From positions 1 through 18,788 of the forward strand of contig JAIYAJ010000599.1 of assembly GCA_027489105.1 (NCBI GenBank): a stretch of 18,788 nt of DNA, written 5' to 3'. A program made the translations under genes and the position numbers. The notes under the pieces were generated by a model. The model saw only the letters and a program-made list of their open reading frames with translations, was not told where the DNA came from and searched no databases. The stretch comes from Zymomonas sp. Lineage in GTDB: Bacteria; Pseudomonadota; Alphaproteobacteria; Sphingomonadales; Sphingomonadaceae. Shown here piece by piece: positions 1-7,884 of the stretch (positions are counted from its first letter, which is position 1; each line of letters starts with the position of its first letter).

Positions 1-521
1 AGAAGATCGTCAAGCTGCTGACCGAGCTCAACTTTCCCGCCGAGCGGCTCGAGATCGAGATCACCGAAGCTGCACTGCTCGAAAATCAGGGCTTCGCTCT
101 GGCGATCATTGCCAGCCTCAAGAACCAGGGCATCCGTGTCGCGCTCGACGATTTCGGCACAGGCTATTCCAGCCTGACCCATTTGCGCGCGATGCCGCTC
201 GACCGGGTGAAGATCGACCGGAGCTTCGTCCTGCGCATGGTCGAGGATGCCGATGCCGCCGCGCTCGTCCGCATGATCATGTCGCTGGCCGAAGGGCTGA
301 ACATCGAGGTGATCGCCGAAGGCGTCGAAAATGCCGAGATCGCGGCCCTGCTGGGCGAGATCGGCAATGTCACCGTCCAGGGCTGGCATTTTGGCCGCGC
401 GGCGCCGGCGCGCAACACGCGGGGCCTGCTTGCCGGACGCGGCCAACTGATCGCCGCCAGCCCCAGCGCAGTGGCGGGCGGTGTCGTGGCCATGCGCCAG
501 GGCCGCAAGAAGCGCGCCTGA
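1..521 (+). CDS. EAL-domain cyclic-di-GMP phosphodiesterase, C-terminal part
   Basis: The reading frame is open from position 3 and its start lies left of the window; about 172 residues are visible. It is the C-terminal half of an EAL domain, which hydrolyses cyclic-di-GMP to pGpG. Seen motifs in order are LEIEITE, ALDDFGTGYSSL, VKIDRSF and VIAEGVE, then a terminal QGWHFGRA in place of the common QGYLFSRP. The metal-binding Glu, the Asp pair, the Lys, the late Glu and the Gln of the active site are all present, so an active phosphodiesterase is likely. The tail after the domain is short and basic, ending in RQGRKKRA. Whether a GGDEF, PAS or membrane module precedes the domain cannot be seen. 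A gap of 64 bases separates it from dapF, so co-transcription is possible but not shown. Confidence 0.9.
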   Translation, partial: KIVKLLTELNFPAERLEIEITEAALLENQGFALAIIASLKNQGIRVALDDFGTGYSSLTHLRAMPLDRVKIDRSFVLRMVEDADAAALVRMIMSLAEGLNIEVIAEGVENAEIAALLGEIGNVTVQGWHFGRAAPARNTRGLLAGRGQLIAASPSAVAGGVVAMRQGRKKRA

Positions 522-585
522 TCCTGCTGCAGCAACGGGCCCGCCTGTGGACTTCATCGCCCTGAAACCCTAAGTCGCGCGTGCC

Positions 586-1401
586 ATGAAGCTTCGCTTT
601 CACAAGATGCACGGTCTGGGCAACGACTTCGTCGTGATCGACGCGCGTGACGGCGCGGTCGAACTCGCGTCCGCCCGCGTCCGGGCGATCGCCGATCGCA
701 AGACCGGGGTCGGCTGCGACCAGCTGATCCTGCTCCAGCCGTCGGATGTCGCGGATGCCCGGATGCGCATCTTCAACGCCGATGGCAGCGAGGTCGAAGC
801 CTGCGGCAACGCGACCCGCTGCGTCGTCAGCCTGCTGGGCGGAACGGCGCGGCTGGAAACGCTCGGCGGAATGCTCGAAGGCCGGGCCGAGGGCGATGCC
901 GTCGCAGTCGACCTGGTCGAGCCAAGCTTCGACTGGGACGCGATCCCGCTGGCCTATGCGATGGACACGCGGGCGATGCCGGTCGGCTGGGAAATGCTGG
1001 AGGCGCCGGCTGCGGTCAATGTCGGCAATCCGCATGTGATCTTCTTCGTGGGTGAGATCGATGCGGTGCCGCTCGAGCGGCTCGGCCCGCTGATCGAGAC
1101 CGACCCGCTGTTTCCGGCGAAGATCAACGTCAACGTCGCGACCGTCGACAGCCGCTCCGATATCCGGCTGCGCGTGTGGGAGCGCGGCGTCGGGCTGACC
1201 GATGCCTGCGGAACGGGTGCCTGCGCGACGGCGGTCGCGGCGATCCGCGCGGGCCTCGTCGACTCGCCGGTGCGCGTGACGCTGCCCGGTGGACCGCTGA
1301 CGATCGACTGGGCGCCGGGCCGCCCGGTGCGCATGACCGGTCCCGCCACCCATGTCTTTACCGGCGAGCTCGATCTCGGGGCGGATATGGGAGCGCTCTG
1401 A
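586..1401 (+). CDS. dapF: Diaminopimelate epimerase
   Basis: This cytosolic enzyme of 271 residues converts LL- to meso-diaminopimelate, the direct precursor of lysine and of the peptidoglycan cross-link. The N-terminus has the family signature HKMHGLGNDFVVID. The two active-site cysteines are visible: C73 in ACGNATRCV and C208 in TDACGTGACATAV. GNPHVIFFV lies between the two halves. Family members often have Asn before the first Cys; here it is Ala. No strong ribosome binding site precedes the ATG at 586, but the signature begins only a few residues downstream, so the start is secure. It is the first gene of a run with mtaB, ftsY and ispZ. Its TGA overlaps the mtaB ATG by one base, indicating translational coupling. 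Confidence 0.97.
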   Translation: MKLRFHKMHGLGNDFVVIDARDGAVELASARVRAIADRKTGVGCDQLILLQPSDVADARMRIFNADGSEVEACGNATRCVVSLLGGTARLETLGGMLEGRAEGDAVAVDLVEPSFDWDAIPLAYAMDTRAMPVGWEMLEAPAAVNVGNPHVIFFVGEIDAVPLERLGPLIETDPLFPAKINVNVATVDSRSDIRLRVWERGVGLTDACGTGACATAVAAIRAGLVDSPVRVTLPGGPLTIDWAPGRPVRMTGPATHVFTGELDLGADMGAL

Positions 1402-2648
1402 TGAGCGGCCCCGAGCTGATCACCCTGGGCTGTCGGCTCAACATCGCCGAGAGCGAGGCCATGCGCGCCGCAGCGGCGGACGATAACGGCCTGATCATCG
1501 TCAACAGCTGCGCCGTCACCAACGAGGCCGTCACCCGCACCCGGCAGGCGATCCGCCGCGCTGCGCGTCGCCGCCCGGATGCGCGCATCGTCGTCACCGG
1601 CTGCGCCGCCCAGATCGACCCCGCGGCCTTCGCCGCCATGCCAGAGGTCGCCCGCGTGATCGGCAATGCGGAAAAGGCGCGGCCCGACCTGCTCGCCTTC
1701 GAACGCGGACCGGTGGCGGACATCCACGTCTCCGACATCATGGAACTGCGCGAGACCGCCGGGCATATGGCCTCGGCCTTTGCCGGCCATGCACGTGCCT
1801 TCGTCGAGGTGCAAAATGGCTGCGATCATCGCTGCACCTTCTGCGCCATCCCCCAGGGTCGCGGGAACAGCCGCTCGGTGCCCGCCGGACGCGTGATCGA
1901 CCGCATCCACGCACTGGTCGACCAGGGCCATGAAGAGGTGGTGCTGACGGGCGTCGATCTGACCAGCTATGGTCCCGACCTGCCAGGCAGCCCTACGCTC
2001 GGCCAGCTGGTCGAGCGCATCCTGACCCATGTACCCGCCCTGCGCCGGCTGCGCCTGTCCTCGCTCGACTCGGTCGAGATCGACGAACGGCTGTTCGCGC
2101 TGCTGACCGGCGAAGCGCGGATCATGCCGCACCTGCACCTGTCGCTGCAGGCGGGCGACGACATGATCCTGAAGCGGATGAAGCGCCGCCATGACCGCGC
2201 CCATGCCGTGGCGATGGTCCAGCGGCTCAAGGCCGCCCGGCCCGAGATCGCGATCGGCGCCGACCTGATCGCCGGCTTTCCGACCGAGGACGAAGCGATG
2301 GCGGCGAACAGCGCCGCGCTGATCGACGATTGCGACATCGTCTTCGCGCATGTCTTTCCCTATTCGCCGCGCGCCGGCACGCCCGCAGCGCGAATGCCGC
2401 AACTGCCGCCGTCCGTCGTCCGTGCCCGGGCCGAGGCCTTGCGCGCGCGGGGCGATGCCCGCCGCCAGGCGTGGCTCGCCGGGCTGGGCGGCAGCCGGCA
2501 GAGCCTGCTGGTCGAGCGCGGCGGCGTCGGCCATGCACCCAATTTCGCCCGCGTGCGGATCGAAGGCACCATCCCGCGCGTAGGCAGCATCGCCGAGGCA
2601 ACCATCACCGGCCATGACGAGCATGGCCTAACAGGCAGGATCGAATGA
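1401..2648 (+). CDS. mtaB: tRNA ms2t6A37 methylthiotransferase MtaB
   Basis: This radical-SAM iron-sulfur enzyme adds a methylthio group to t6A at position 37 of ANN-decoding tRNAs. The protein is 415 residues when started at the ATG that overlaps the dapF stop; a longer in-frame extension exists but lies entirely inside dapF. The N-terminal domain supplies the auxiliary-cluster cysteines C11 (LGCRLN), C37 (NSCAVT) and C68 (VTGCAAQ). The radical-SAM triad is C141, C145 and C148 in GCDHRCTFC. Later family motifs are LRLSSLDSVEID, HLSLQAGDD, GADLIAGFPTEDE and FPYSPRAGTPA. The related MiaB and RimO have different surrounding sequence; the short spacing at the start and the LGCRLN motif favour MtaB. 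The gene ends in a four-base ATGA overlap with ftsY. Confidence 0.93.
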   Translation: MSGPELITLGCRLNIAESEAMRAAAADDNGLIIVNSCAVTNEAVTRTRQAIRRAARRRPDARIVVTGCAAQIDPAAFAAMPEVARVIGNAEKARPDLLAFERGPVADIHVSDIMELRETAGHMASAFAGHARAFVEVQNGCDHRCTFCAIPQGRGNSRSVPAGRVIDRIHALVDQGHEEVVLTGVDLTSYGPDLPGSPTLGQLVERILTHVPALRRLRLSSLDSVEIDERLFALLTGEARIMPHLHLSLQAGDDMILKRMKRRHDRAHAVAMVQRLKAARPEIAIGADLIAGFPTEDEAMAANSAALIDDCDIVFAHVFPYSPRAGTPAARMPQLPPSVVRARAEALRARGDARRQAWLAGLGGSRQSLLVERGGVGHAPNFARVRIEGTIPRVGSIAEATITGHDEHGLTGRIE

Positions 2649-3580
2649 GCGAATTGCGCTGGCACGAAAAGCTGTTCGGGGGATTCAGGAAGACCTCCGA
2701 TCGGCTGGGCGAGAATCTGACCGGCCTGTTCGGCAAGGCCGCGCTCGACGACGCCACGCTCGACGAGATCGAGGAGGCGCTGATCGCCTCCGACCTCGGG
2801 CCGGCGACATCGCGCCGCATCCGCGAACGCCTCGCCGGAGAAATGTTCGAGAAAGGTCTCGACGAGCGCCGCCTGCGCGAAATCGTTGCGCAGGAGATCG
2901 AGAAGGTTCTCGCCCCTGCCGCCAAGCCGCTCGAGATCGAGGCCTTTCCGCGTCCGCAGGTCATCCTCGTCATCGGCGTCAACGGCTCGGGCAAGACGAC
3001 GACGATCGCCAAGCTGGCGCACTGGCTGCAGGAACAGGATTATGCGGTGATGCTCGTCGCGGGCGACACCTTCCGTGCTGCCGCGATCGGGCAGCTCAAG
3101 GTGTGGGCCGACCGCATCGGCGTGCCGATCATCAGCGGCCAGGAAGGCGGCGATGCGGCCAGCCTCGTCTTCGAGGGGGTGAAGCAGGGGACCGAGAAGG
3201 GCATCGACGTGCTGATCGTCGACACTGCCGGCCGCCTGCAGAACAAGACCGGCCTGATGGACGAGCTCGGCAAGATCCGGCGCGTGCTGGGCCGGCTCAA
3301 CCCCGCCGCGCCGCATGACGTGCTGCTCGTGCTCGACGCGACGACCGGGCAGAATGCGTTGAGCCAGATCGAGATCTTCAAGGAAACCGCCGGGGTGACC
3401 GGTCTGGTGATGACCAAGCTTGACGGAACGGCGCGCGGCGGCGTGCTGGTCGCGGCCGCCGAACGCTATGGCCTGCCGGTCCATGCGATCGGCCTTGGCG
3501 AGTCGATCGACGACCTCAAGCCCTTCGACCCTGCAGAGGTAGCACGCGCGATCGCGGGCCTCGAGAGGATCGCGAAATGA
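2645..3580 (+). CDS. ftsY: Signal recognition particle receptor FtsY
   Basis: FtsY is the SRP-dependent GTPase that docks ribosomes making membrane proteins at the inner membrane. The protein is 311 residues and is essentially the NG core: the helical N domain spans about residues 1-95 and the G domain about 105-311. Visible GTPase motifs are GVNGSGKTTT (111-120), the AGDTFRAAA insertion-box segment, DTAGRLQNK near 193 and TKLDGTARGG near 257. The long acidic A domain of the E. coli protein is absent, as is usual for short alphaproteobacterial FtsY. The ATGA overlaps at both ends place it in the dapF-mtaB-ftsY-ispZ operon. Confidence 0.97.
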   Translation: MSELRWHEKLFGGFRKTSDRLGENLTGLFGKAALDDATLDEIEEALIASDLGPATSRRIRERLAGEMFEKGLDERRLREIVAQEIEKVLAPAAKPLEIEAFPRPQVILVIGVNGSGKTTTIAKLAHWLQEQDYAVMLVAGDTFRAAAIGQLKVWADRIGVPIISGQEGGDAASLVFEGVKQGTEKGIDVLIVDTAGRLQNKTGLMDELGKIRRVLGRLNPAAPHDVLLVLDATTGQNALSQIEIFKETAGVTGLVMTKLDGTARGGVLVAAAERYGLPVHAIGLGESIDDLKPFDPAEVARAIAGLERIAK

Positions 3581-4191
3581 GCGCGTCGACGCCTGCGCCC
3601 GACCGCGAGGCCGGTTCGGGCCTCAAGCTGCTGATCGATCTCGGGCCTCTGGTCGTCTATCTGGCGGCCTGGTGGCTGACCAAGGACGTCGTTCGGGCGA
3701 CCGCGATCTTCATGGGGGCGACCTTCGTCGCCATCGCGGCGTCGTGGATACGGACGCGGCGCATCTCGCCGATGCTCCTCTTCTCGGGTGTGATGGTCGC
3801 GGTGTTCGGCGGCCTGACCGTGTGGCTGCACGACGCCACTTTCATCAAGATGAAGCCGACCGTCTATTATCTGATGGTCGCCGGCATTCTCGGCTTCGGC
3901 CTCTACACCGACCGGCCTACGCTGAAGCTCGTCCTTGGCCAGGCTTATCCCGGCCTCACCGACCTCGGCTGGACCAAGCTCACCCGCAACTGGGCGATCT
4001 TCTTCGTGGCCATGGCGGTCGCGAACGAGGCGGTGTGGCGCTCGACCAGCATGGAATTCTGGCTCGGCTATAAATTGTGGGGTGCGCTCCCCGCGACGAT
4101 CCTGTTCGCCATCGCGAATGTGCCGATGCTGATGCGGCACGGGCTGAACAGCGAGACGGCCGAGGATGCTGCGCTGCCCCCGCAGGGCTGA
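3577..4191 (+). CDS. ispZ: Inner-membrane septation protein A (YciB/IspZ family)
   Basis: This polytopic inner-membrane protein of 204 residues belongs to the YciB/IspZ family, linked to septation and envelope integrity; its biochemical role is not settled. Hydrophobic segments are visible at about residues 15-32, 37-55, 62-80, 90-108 and 140-157, with a further one near 168-185. Conserved-looking family segments include KLLIDLGPLVVYL, KPTVYYLMVAGILGFG and WTKLTRNWAIFF. The start codon overlaps the ftsY stop (ATGA), so it is translated with ftsY. It is the last gene of this run. Downstream the strand stays the same, but a 108-base gap with lower GC intervenes. Confidence 0.92.
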   Translation: MSASTPAPDREAGSGLKLLIDLGPLVVYLAAWWLTKDVVRATAIFMGATFVAIAASWIRTRRISPMLLFSGVMVAVFGGLTVWLHDATFIKMKPTVYYLMVAGILGFGLYTDRPTLKLVLGQAYPGLTDLGWTKLTRNWAIFFVAMAVANEAVWRSTSMEFWLGYKLWGALPATILFAIANVPMLMRHGLNSETAEDAALPPQG

Positions 4192-4212
4192 AACCTTTCG
4201 CTAAGCCTCTGT

Positions 4213-4241
4213 ATTTCATGTAAGTTTCATCAAACTGTAAC
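4213..4241 (+). promoter_or_regulatory. Candidate Pho-box-like repeat upstream of the CBS-MCP gene
   Basis: Three 7-base units recur every 11 bases: ATTTCAT (4213-4219), GTTTCAT (4224-4230) and CTGTAAC (4235-4241), separated by GTAA and CAAA. The PhoB site is classically two CTGTCAT-like units with a four-base AT-rich spacer, so units two and three resemble one Pho box and unit one adds a third half. This is a pattern match by eye; the phosphate link is inference. It lies about 60 bases before the next start codon, in the most AT-rich part of the 4192-4299 gap. Confidence 0.35.
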
Positions 4242-4299
4242 GCTGGGCTTACCTTCCGTTTACCAGCGCCGCTTAGGACTTTGGGCGGAGGAGGCGTCG

Positions 4300-5607
4300 A
4301 TGAGCTTCGATATGGCGATCATGCCCGCAAGGGTGGATGAGCGTCTGCGCCCGGCGATGATCACCCGATCGGTCGGGGCAGAGTCCGGAGTCCGTGACGT
4401 GATCGCCTGTTTTCGCGACTGTCCGGAACTGGAGGCGCTTCCCGTCGTCGACGGAGACGGTCGTCCGCTCGGTGCCGTGCTCGAGCGCGACGTCCGCCGC
4501 CTTCTGCTCAACCCGTTCGGCCATGCGCTGCTGTGCAACCACAGCCTCTATCGTCGCCTCGACGGTTTCGTCAGCGCCGTGCCGGTGGCCGAGGCCGACG
4601 CGCCCCTCGGCGAACTTTTCGCGCTCGTCTCGTCGGGGGAGGGGCATGACGCCATTCTCCTTACGCGCGAGGGCCGTTTCGTCGGGGCTGTCAGTGGTCG
4701 GACCTTGTTGCGGCTTGCCGCCGATCGCGAGGCGGAACTGGGCCGACGTCGCGCGGCGCGGTTGCGCCGCATCGCCGAGGCGTCGAGCGCGATGCGCGCG
4801 GAGGCGGCGGCCTTGTCGGGCGACATGATGGAGGTCTCTTCGGCGCTCGAGGAAAGCGCAGGCCGCATGGGCGCCCGGGCTCGCGATGTCGGCGCCAAGG
4901 GCCTTTCGGTCATGACCGCTGCCGCGCAGGCGGCCGACAATGTCGGTGCCGTTGCCGAACAGGGCCGGGAGCTGGTGGCATCGCTCGGCCAGCTGAGCAG
5001 CGAGGTTGCCGCCGCTCGCTCGTCGACACTGCACGTTGCCGGAATGATCGAGGAGGGCGGGCGCCGCGCCCGGCAGCTGGGTGAAACGACCGATGAGATC
5101 GGGGCGGTCGTGGAAACGATCGATGCCGTCGCCCGGCGGATCAATCTGCTCGCGCTGAACGCCACGATCGAGGCGGCGCGCGCGGGCGAAGCCGGGCGGG
5201 GCTTTGCGATCGTCGCTTCCGAGGTGAAAGCGCTCGCCCGCCAGACACGCGATTCAGTCGGCTTGATCGCCGCGCGGATCGACAGCGTGCGCAGCGGTGT
5301 GGGCAGCGTCGCGGCCGGGCAGGCCGGTATCGAGGCCGCCATCGCCGCGCTCGACGATCTGTCGGCCACGGTCGATGCGGCTGTGGAGCGCAATCGCAAG
5401 GTGGGAGAAGCGGTCAGCGCCAATGTCCGCGACGCCGCCGGGGCGAATGAGCACATCCGGACCCAGGCGTCGGAGATCAGCGGCAGTGCCGCGGATGCGG
5501 CGTCAGGCGCCGAGCAGATTTCCGGGATAGCCCGCTCATTGACCGATGGCGCAGCGCGGCTGCGACAGAGGCTGGGACGCTTTCTGGACGAGATCGAAGA
5601 GGCTTAG
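4300..5607 (+). CDS. Cytosolic CBS-like / methyl-accepting chemotaxis transducer
   Basis: The protein is 435 residues with no transmembrane segment or signal peptide. The N-terminus carries two CBS-like modules, about residues 18-70 ([19 protein letters not shown]) and 95-148 ([16 protein letters not shown]), joined by [20 protein letters not shown] helical stretch leads into a methyl-accepting signalling domain whose hairpin tip is near residues 281-315 ([20 protein letters not shown], then [13 protein letters not shown]). Family knowledge says such tips contact CheA/CheW; the CBS part usually senses nucleotides or nucleotide-like ligands, but the ligand here is unknown. A strong GGAGGAGG at 4287-4294 supports the ATG at 4300. 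An ATG at 4312 is also possible. No che genes are nearby, so it is an orphan receptor. It ends at a hairpin shared with convergent sodB. Confidence 0.88.
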   Translation: MSFDMAIMPARVDERLRPAMITRSVGAESGVRDVIACFRDCPELEALPVVDGDGRPLGAVLERDVRRLLLNPFGHALLCNHSLYRRLDGFVSAVPVAEADAPLGELFALVSSGEGHDAILLTREGRFVGAVSGRTLLRLAADREAELGRRRAARLRRIAEASSAMRAEAAALSGDMMEVSSALEESAGRMGARARDVGAKGLSVMTAAAQAADNVGAVAEQGRELVASLGQLSSEVAAARSSTLHVAGMIEEGGRRARQLGETTDEIGAVVETIDAVARRINLLALNATIEAARAGEAGRGFAIVASEVKALARQTRDSVGLIAARIDSVRSGVGSVAAGQAGIEAAIAALDDLSATVDAAVERNRKVGEAVSANVRDAAGANEHIRTQASEISGSAADAASGAEQISGIARSLTDGAARLRQRLGRFLDEIEEA

Positions 5608-5630
5608 CGCCCCCTCCGGCGAGGGGGCGC
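5607..5630. terminator. Hairpin between the convergent CBS-MCP and sodB genes
   Basis: A perfect 10-bp GC-rich stem (5607-5616 with 5621-5630) closes a CGGC tetraloop right at the TAG of the receptor gene. Only two T follow on the plus strand and no U run on the minus strand, so it may slow or stop transcription from both sides but is not a textbook intrinsic terminator. Confidence 0.6.
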
Positions 5631-5653
5631 TTGCCGATGTCAGCCAGCCACTG

Positions 5654-6283
5654 TCAGGCGGCGGGAAGGTCGGCGGCTGCAACTGCGTCGCCTTCGACAT
5701 TGCGCGAGACGAAGTCCCAGTTCACGACCTTGCCGAGCACGGTTTCGGCGAACTTCGGCCGGGCGTTGCGATAGTCGATATAATAGGCATGTTCCCACAC
5801 ATCGAGGGTCAGAAGCGGCTTGAGATCGCTTTGGCTGAGCGGCGTCTCGCCATCGTGGAGCGAGGTGATGACCAGCTTGTCGCCCGCTAGCGCAAGCCAG
5901 GCCCAGCCGCTGCCGAAATGGCCGACCGCTCCGGCGGACAGCTTCTTCACCAGTTCCTCCTGGCTGCCGAAGCTCGCCTCGATCATTTTCGCCAGCTTGC
6001 CCGACGGCTTTGTCGACCCCTCCGGGGCGAGGCACTGCCAGAAGAAATTATGGTTCCAGATCTGGCCCGCGTTGTTCGACAGCGGCTTGTCGCCCATGTC
6101 CTTGGCCAGCTTGACGATCTCGACCAGCGACTTGCCCTTCAGCCCCTTCTCGTCGAGCCAGCCATTGACCTTGTCGACATAGGCCTGATGGTGCTTGCCA
6201 TGGTGATAGTCGAAGCTCTCCGCCGACAGGACCGGCTCCAGCGCCGCACGGTCGAAGGGAAGGGGGGGAAGCGAGAACGCCAT
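5654..6283 (-). CDS. sodB: Superoxide dismutase, iron type
   Basis: This cytosolic enzyme dismutates superoxide to peroxide and oxygen. The protein is 209 residues from the ATG at 6283, which is preceded by GGAG at 6290-6293. The in-frame extension upstream is not protein-like for this family. Metal ligands are visible as H27 (DYHHGKHH), H78 (WNHNFFW), D161 and H165 (LDVWEHAYYIDYRNARP). The active-site Gln is Q74 in NNAGQIWNH, the position used by iron enzymes; manganese enzymes have Gly there and place Gln in the second domain. FGSGWAWLA and NWDFVSRN are also family segments. It is divergent from the membrane protein gene at 6520 and convergent with the receptor at 4300. Confidence 0.96.
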   Translation of the reverse strand: MAFSLPPLPFDRAALEPVLSAESFDYHHGKHHQAYVDKVNGWLDEKGLKGKSLVEIVKLAKDMGDKPLSNNAGQIWNHNFFWQCLAPEGSTKPSGKLAKMIEASFGSQEELVKKLSAGAVGHFGSGWAWLALAGDKLVITSLHDGETPLSQSDLKPLLTLDVWEHAYYIDYRNARPKFAETVLGKVVNWDFVSRNVEGDAVAAADLPAA

Positions 6284-6432
6284 TGGAAACTCCATGAGCC
6301 TGTGGATGGAAAAATACGGCTCCTCAACGATTTGGAGGGCGGGAAGGTCCACCGAAAAGCGACCTGTCGTGGCGTTCCGGCGACGCGGCATCGCTCCCGC
6401 CGCCGAACGGCATCGCGCGTTCATCATAATGT

Positions 6433-6459
6433 GTGACAAAAGCGGAACGAATTTCTAAA
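6433..6459 (+). promoter_or_regulatory. Candidate promoter for the PuuD-like gene
   Basis: GTGACA (6433-6438) and TCTAAA (6454-6459) have a 15-base spacer and lie about 60 bases before the start at 6520. The spacing is slightly short and the match is by eye only. The 236-base region 6284-6519 between the divergent genes must hold promoters in both directions; I found no convincing sodB promoter in it. Confidence 0.3.
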
Positions 6460-6519
6460 CTGCGCCGGGAAAGCGATCCGCGTTGCCAAGGGTGCGGACG
6501 CAAGATGCAGGGGAATTCC

Positions 6520-7086
6520 ATGGATAAATTTTTCGCCAATCTGCACCTGGTGCTGGCCGTCGGCCTGGCCGCCGCGATCGCGCTGATCGCCTATGCGCAT
6601 CCGGACCCGTCGATGCTTGCCAACTATGTGCTCCGCTGGCTGCACGTGTTCTTCGGTATCGTCTGGATCGGCCTTCTCTATTATTTCAACTTCGTCCAGA
6701 TTCCGACCATGCCGTCGGTGCCGGCCGAGCTGAAGCCGGGCGTTACCAAATATATCGCTCCCAAGGCGCTGTTCTTCTTCCGCTATGGCGCGCTGCTGAC
6801 CGTCGTCACCGGCCTGTCGGTGGCGCATGTGACCGGCTATCTGGTTGCCGCGCTGACCTTCGCGCCCGACTATCGCCTGATCGGGATCGGCATGTGGCTG
6901 GCGCTGATCATGGCGTTCAACGTGTGGTTCCTGATCTGGCCGGCGCAGAAGAAGGCGCTGGGCATCGTCGAGGCCGACGCCGACACCAAGGCGGCCGCTG
7001 CCAAGACCGCGATGATCTTCTCGCGCACCAACACGCTGCTTTCGATCCCGATGCTCTATTCGATGACCAACGCCAATTTCGGCTGA
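6520..7086 (+). CDS. Urate-hydroxylase (PuuD) N-terminal-domain-like membrane protein
   Basis: This integral membrane protein of 188 residues resembles the membrane domain of PuuD-type urate hydroxylase (the urate oxidase N-terminal family). Matching segments are LRWLHVFFGIVWIGLLYYFN and SRTNTLLSIPML. Four to five hydrophobic helices are seen at about residues 5-22, 32-52, 75-97 and 112-135, with a weaker one near 168. Full PuuD is about twice as long and carries a C-terminal cytochrome c; no CxxCH is present here, so the stand-alone domain need not act on urate. An ATG at 6505 and a longer frame from 6433 exist, but AGGGGAA at 6509-6515 places the start at 6520. No purine genes are nearby. 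An intrinsic terminator follows. Confidence 0.8.
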   Translation: MDKFFANLHLVLAVGLAAAIALIAYAHPDPSMLANYVLRWLHVFFGIVWIGLLYYFNFVQIPTMPSVPAELKPGVTKYIAPKALFFFRYGALLTVVTGLSVAHVTGYLVAALTFAPDYRLIGIGMWLALIMAFNVWFLIWPAQKKALGIVEADADTKAAAAKTAMIFSRTNTLLSIPMLYSMTNANFG

Positions 7087-7110
7087 GAAGCATCGACTCC
7101 ACGGATGAAC

Positions 7111-7144
7111 GGGCCGGGGGAGCAATCCTCCGGCCCTTTTGTTT
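7111..7144 (+). terminator. Rho-independent terminator after the PuuD-like gene
   Basis: An 11-bp stem (7111-7121 with 7126-7136, one G-U pair) closes a GCAA tetraloop and is followed by TTTTGTTT. This is a textbook intrinsic terminator for the plus strand. Its tail touches the stop codon of the convergent glycosyltransferase gene. Confidence 0.93.
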
Positions 7145-7884
7145 CAGCGGCGCCTTTGCCAGGCGCGCCGCGCGCCGCGCGCGATCCTTCGCAGCGGTCC
7201 GGGCAGCCGATCGAGCGGCCCGGTCGCCGAAATATCGGTGCGCGACGGGCGCTGATAGGCGATCGGCGGAATGGCGAGATGGGTCGGGCAATCCTGCCTT
7301 GCGCGCCGAAACCAGTTATAGGCGCCATCGACGTCCATCGGGCCACCATCCGGGCTGCCGGCGGGGCGTGCCAGCATTGAGTCGAGATAGCCGGGCAGCG
7401 CTGCGATCGCAGCCGGGCCGAACCCCAGGCAATGGGCAAGCCGGATATTCAGCGCAGGGGGGACCCGCATGAGGCCGGAGCCGGTCAGATCGAGGCCCGC
7501 ATCGCCTTCGGGCAATTCATGGCCGCCATAGAAGAGGCCGAGCCCCTCGGCATCGAGCCGGTCGAGCAGCTCCGGCAGGCGGCCCGGCGCGCTCGCCACG
7601 AAGTCGCAATCGTCCTCCAGCATCAGGATCGATCGCATCCCCTCGCTGCGCGCTTCGGTCAGTACGCCAAGCTGGCTCAGAAAGGCGCCGTGCGCACCGA
7701 CGCTGCGAAAGGGGCCGGCGGATTCGGGCCGGACGGCATCGAACAGCCGCACATGGGGATGGTCGAAGCCGAGGCCGAGCCGCGCGAGTTCGCCCGCCAT
7801 CTCCTGCCTGCGGTCGTGCCGGGCCGCGAGATTGATCACATAGAGCCGATCGAAGGTCGCGAAGAGGCGATCGGCCAGGCTCAT
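7144..7884 (-). CDS. Glycosyltransferase family 25 protein
   Basis: The protein is 246 residues and resembles family 25 glycosyltransferases, which in bacteria add sugars (often galactose) to lipopolysaccharide. Seen motifs are [13 protein letters not shown] near residue 14, [13 protein letters not shown] (62-74) and the metal-binding acidic motif LMLEDDCDF (E90 D91 D92). There is no signal peptide or membrane helix, so it should act at the cytoplasmic face. The C-terminus is Arg-rich. The start at 7884 overlaps the stop of pspF (ATGA on the minus strand), so the two are translationally coupled. That coupling to a phage-shock activator is unusual. The donor and acceptor sugars cannot be told from sequence. 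Confidence 0.85.
   Translation of the reverse strand: MSLADRLFATFDRLYVINLAARHDRRQEMAGELARLGLGFDHPHVRLFDAVRPESAGPFRSVGAHGAFLSQLGVLTEARSEGMRSILMLEDDCDFVASAPGRLPELLDRLDAEGLGLFYGGHELPEGDAGLDLTGSGLMRVPPALNIRLAHCLGFGPAAIAALPGYLDSMLARPAGSPDGGPMDVDGAYNWFRRARQDCPTHLAIPPIAYQRPSRTDISATGPLDRLPGPLRRIARGARRAWQRRR

Noticed and set aside
954..2624. Long minus-strand open frame of 556 codons across dapF and mtaB
   Set aside because: It is antisense to two well-recognised genes, shows no family motifs and is rich in Asp/Arg/Gly as expected for shadows of GC-rich codons.
2360..3484. Minus-strand open frame of 374 codons opposite ftsY
   Set aside because: Shadow of ftsY without recognisable motifs.
6433..6519. 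Upstream 29-codon extension of the PuuD-like protein
   Set aside because: The extension (with CQGCGRK) is not family-like and a good ribosome binding site places the start at 6520.
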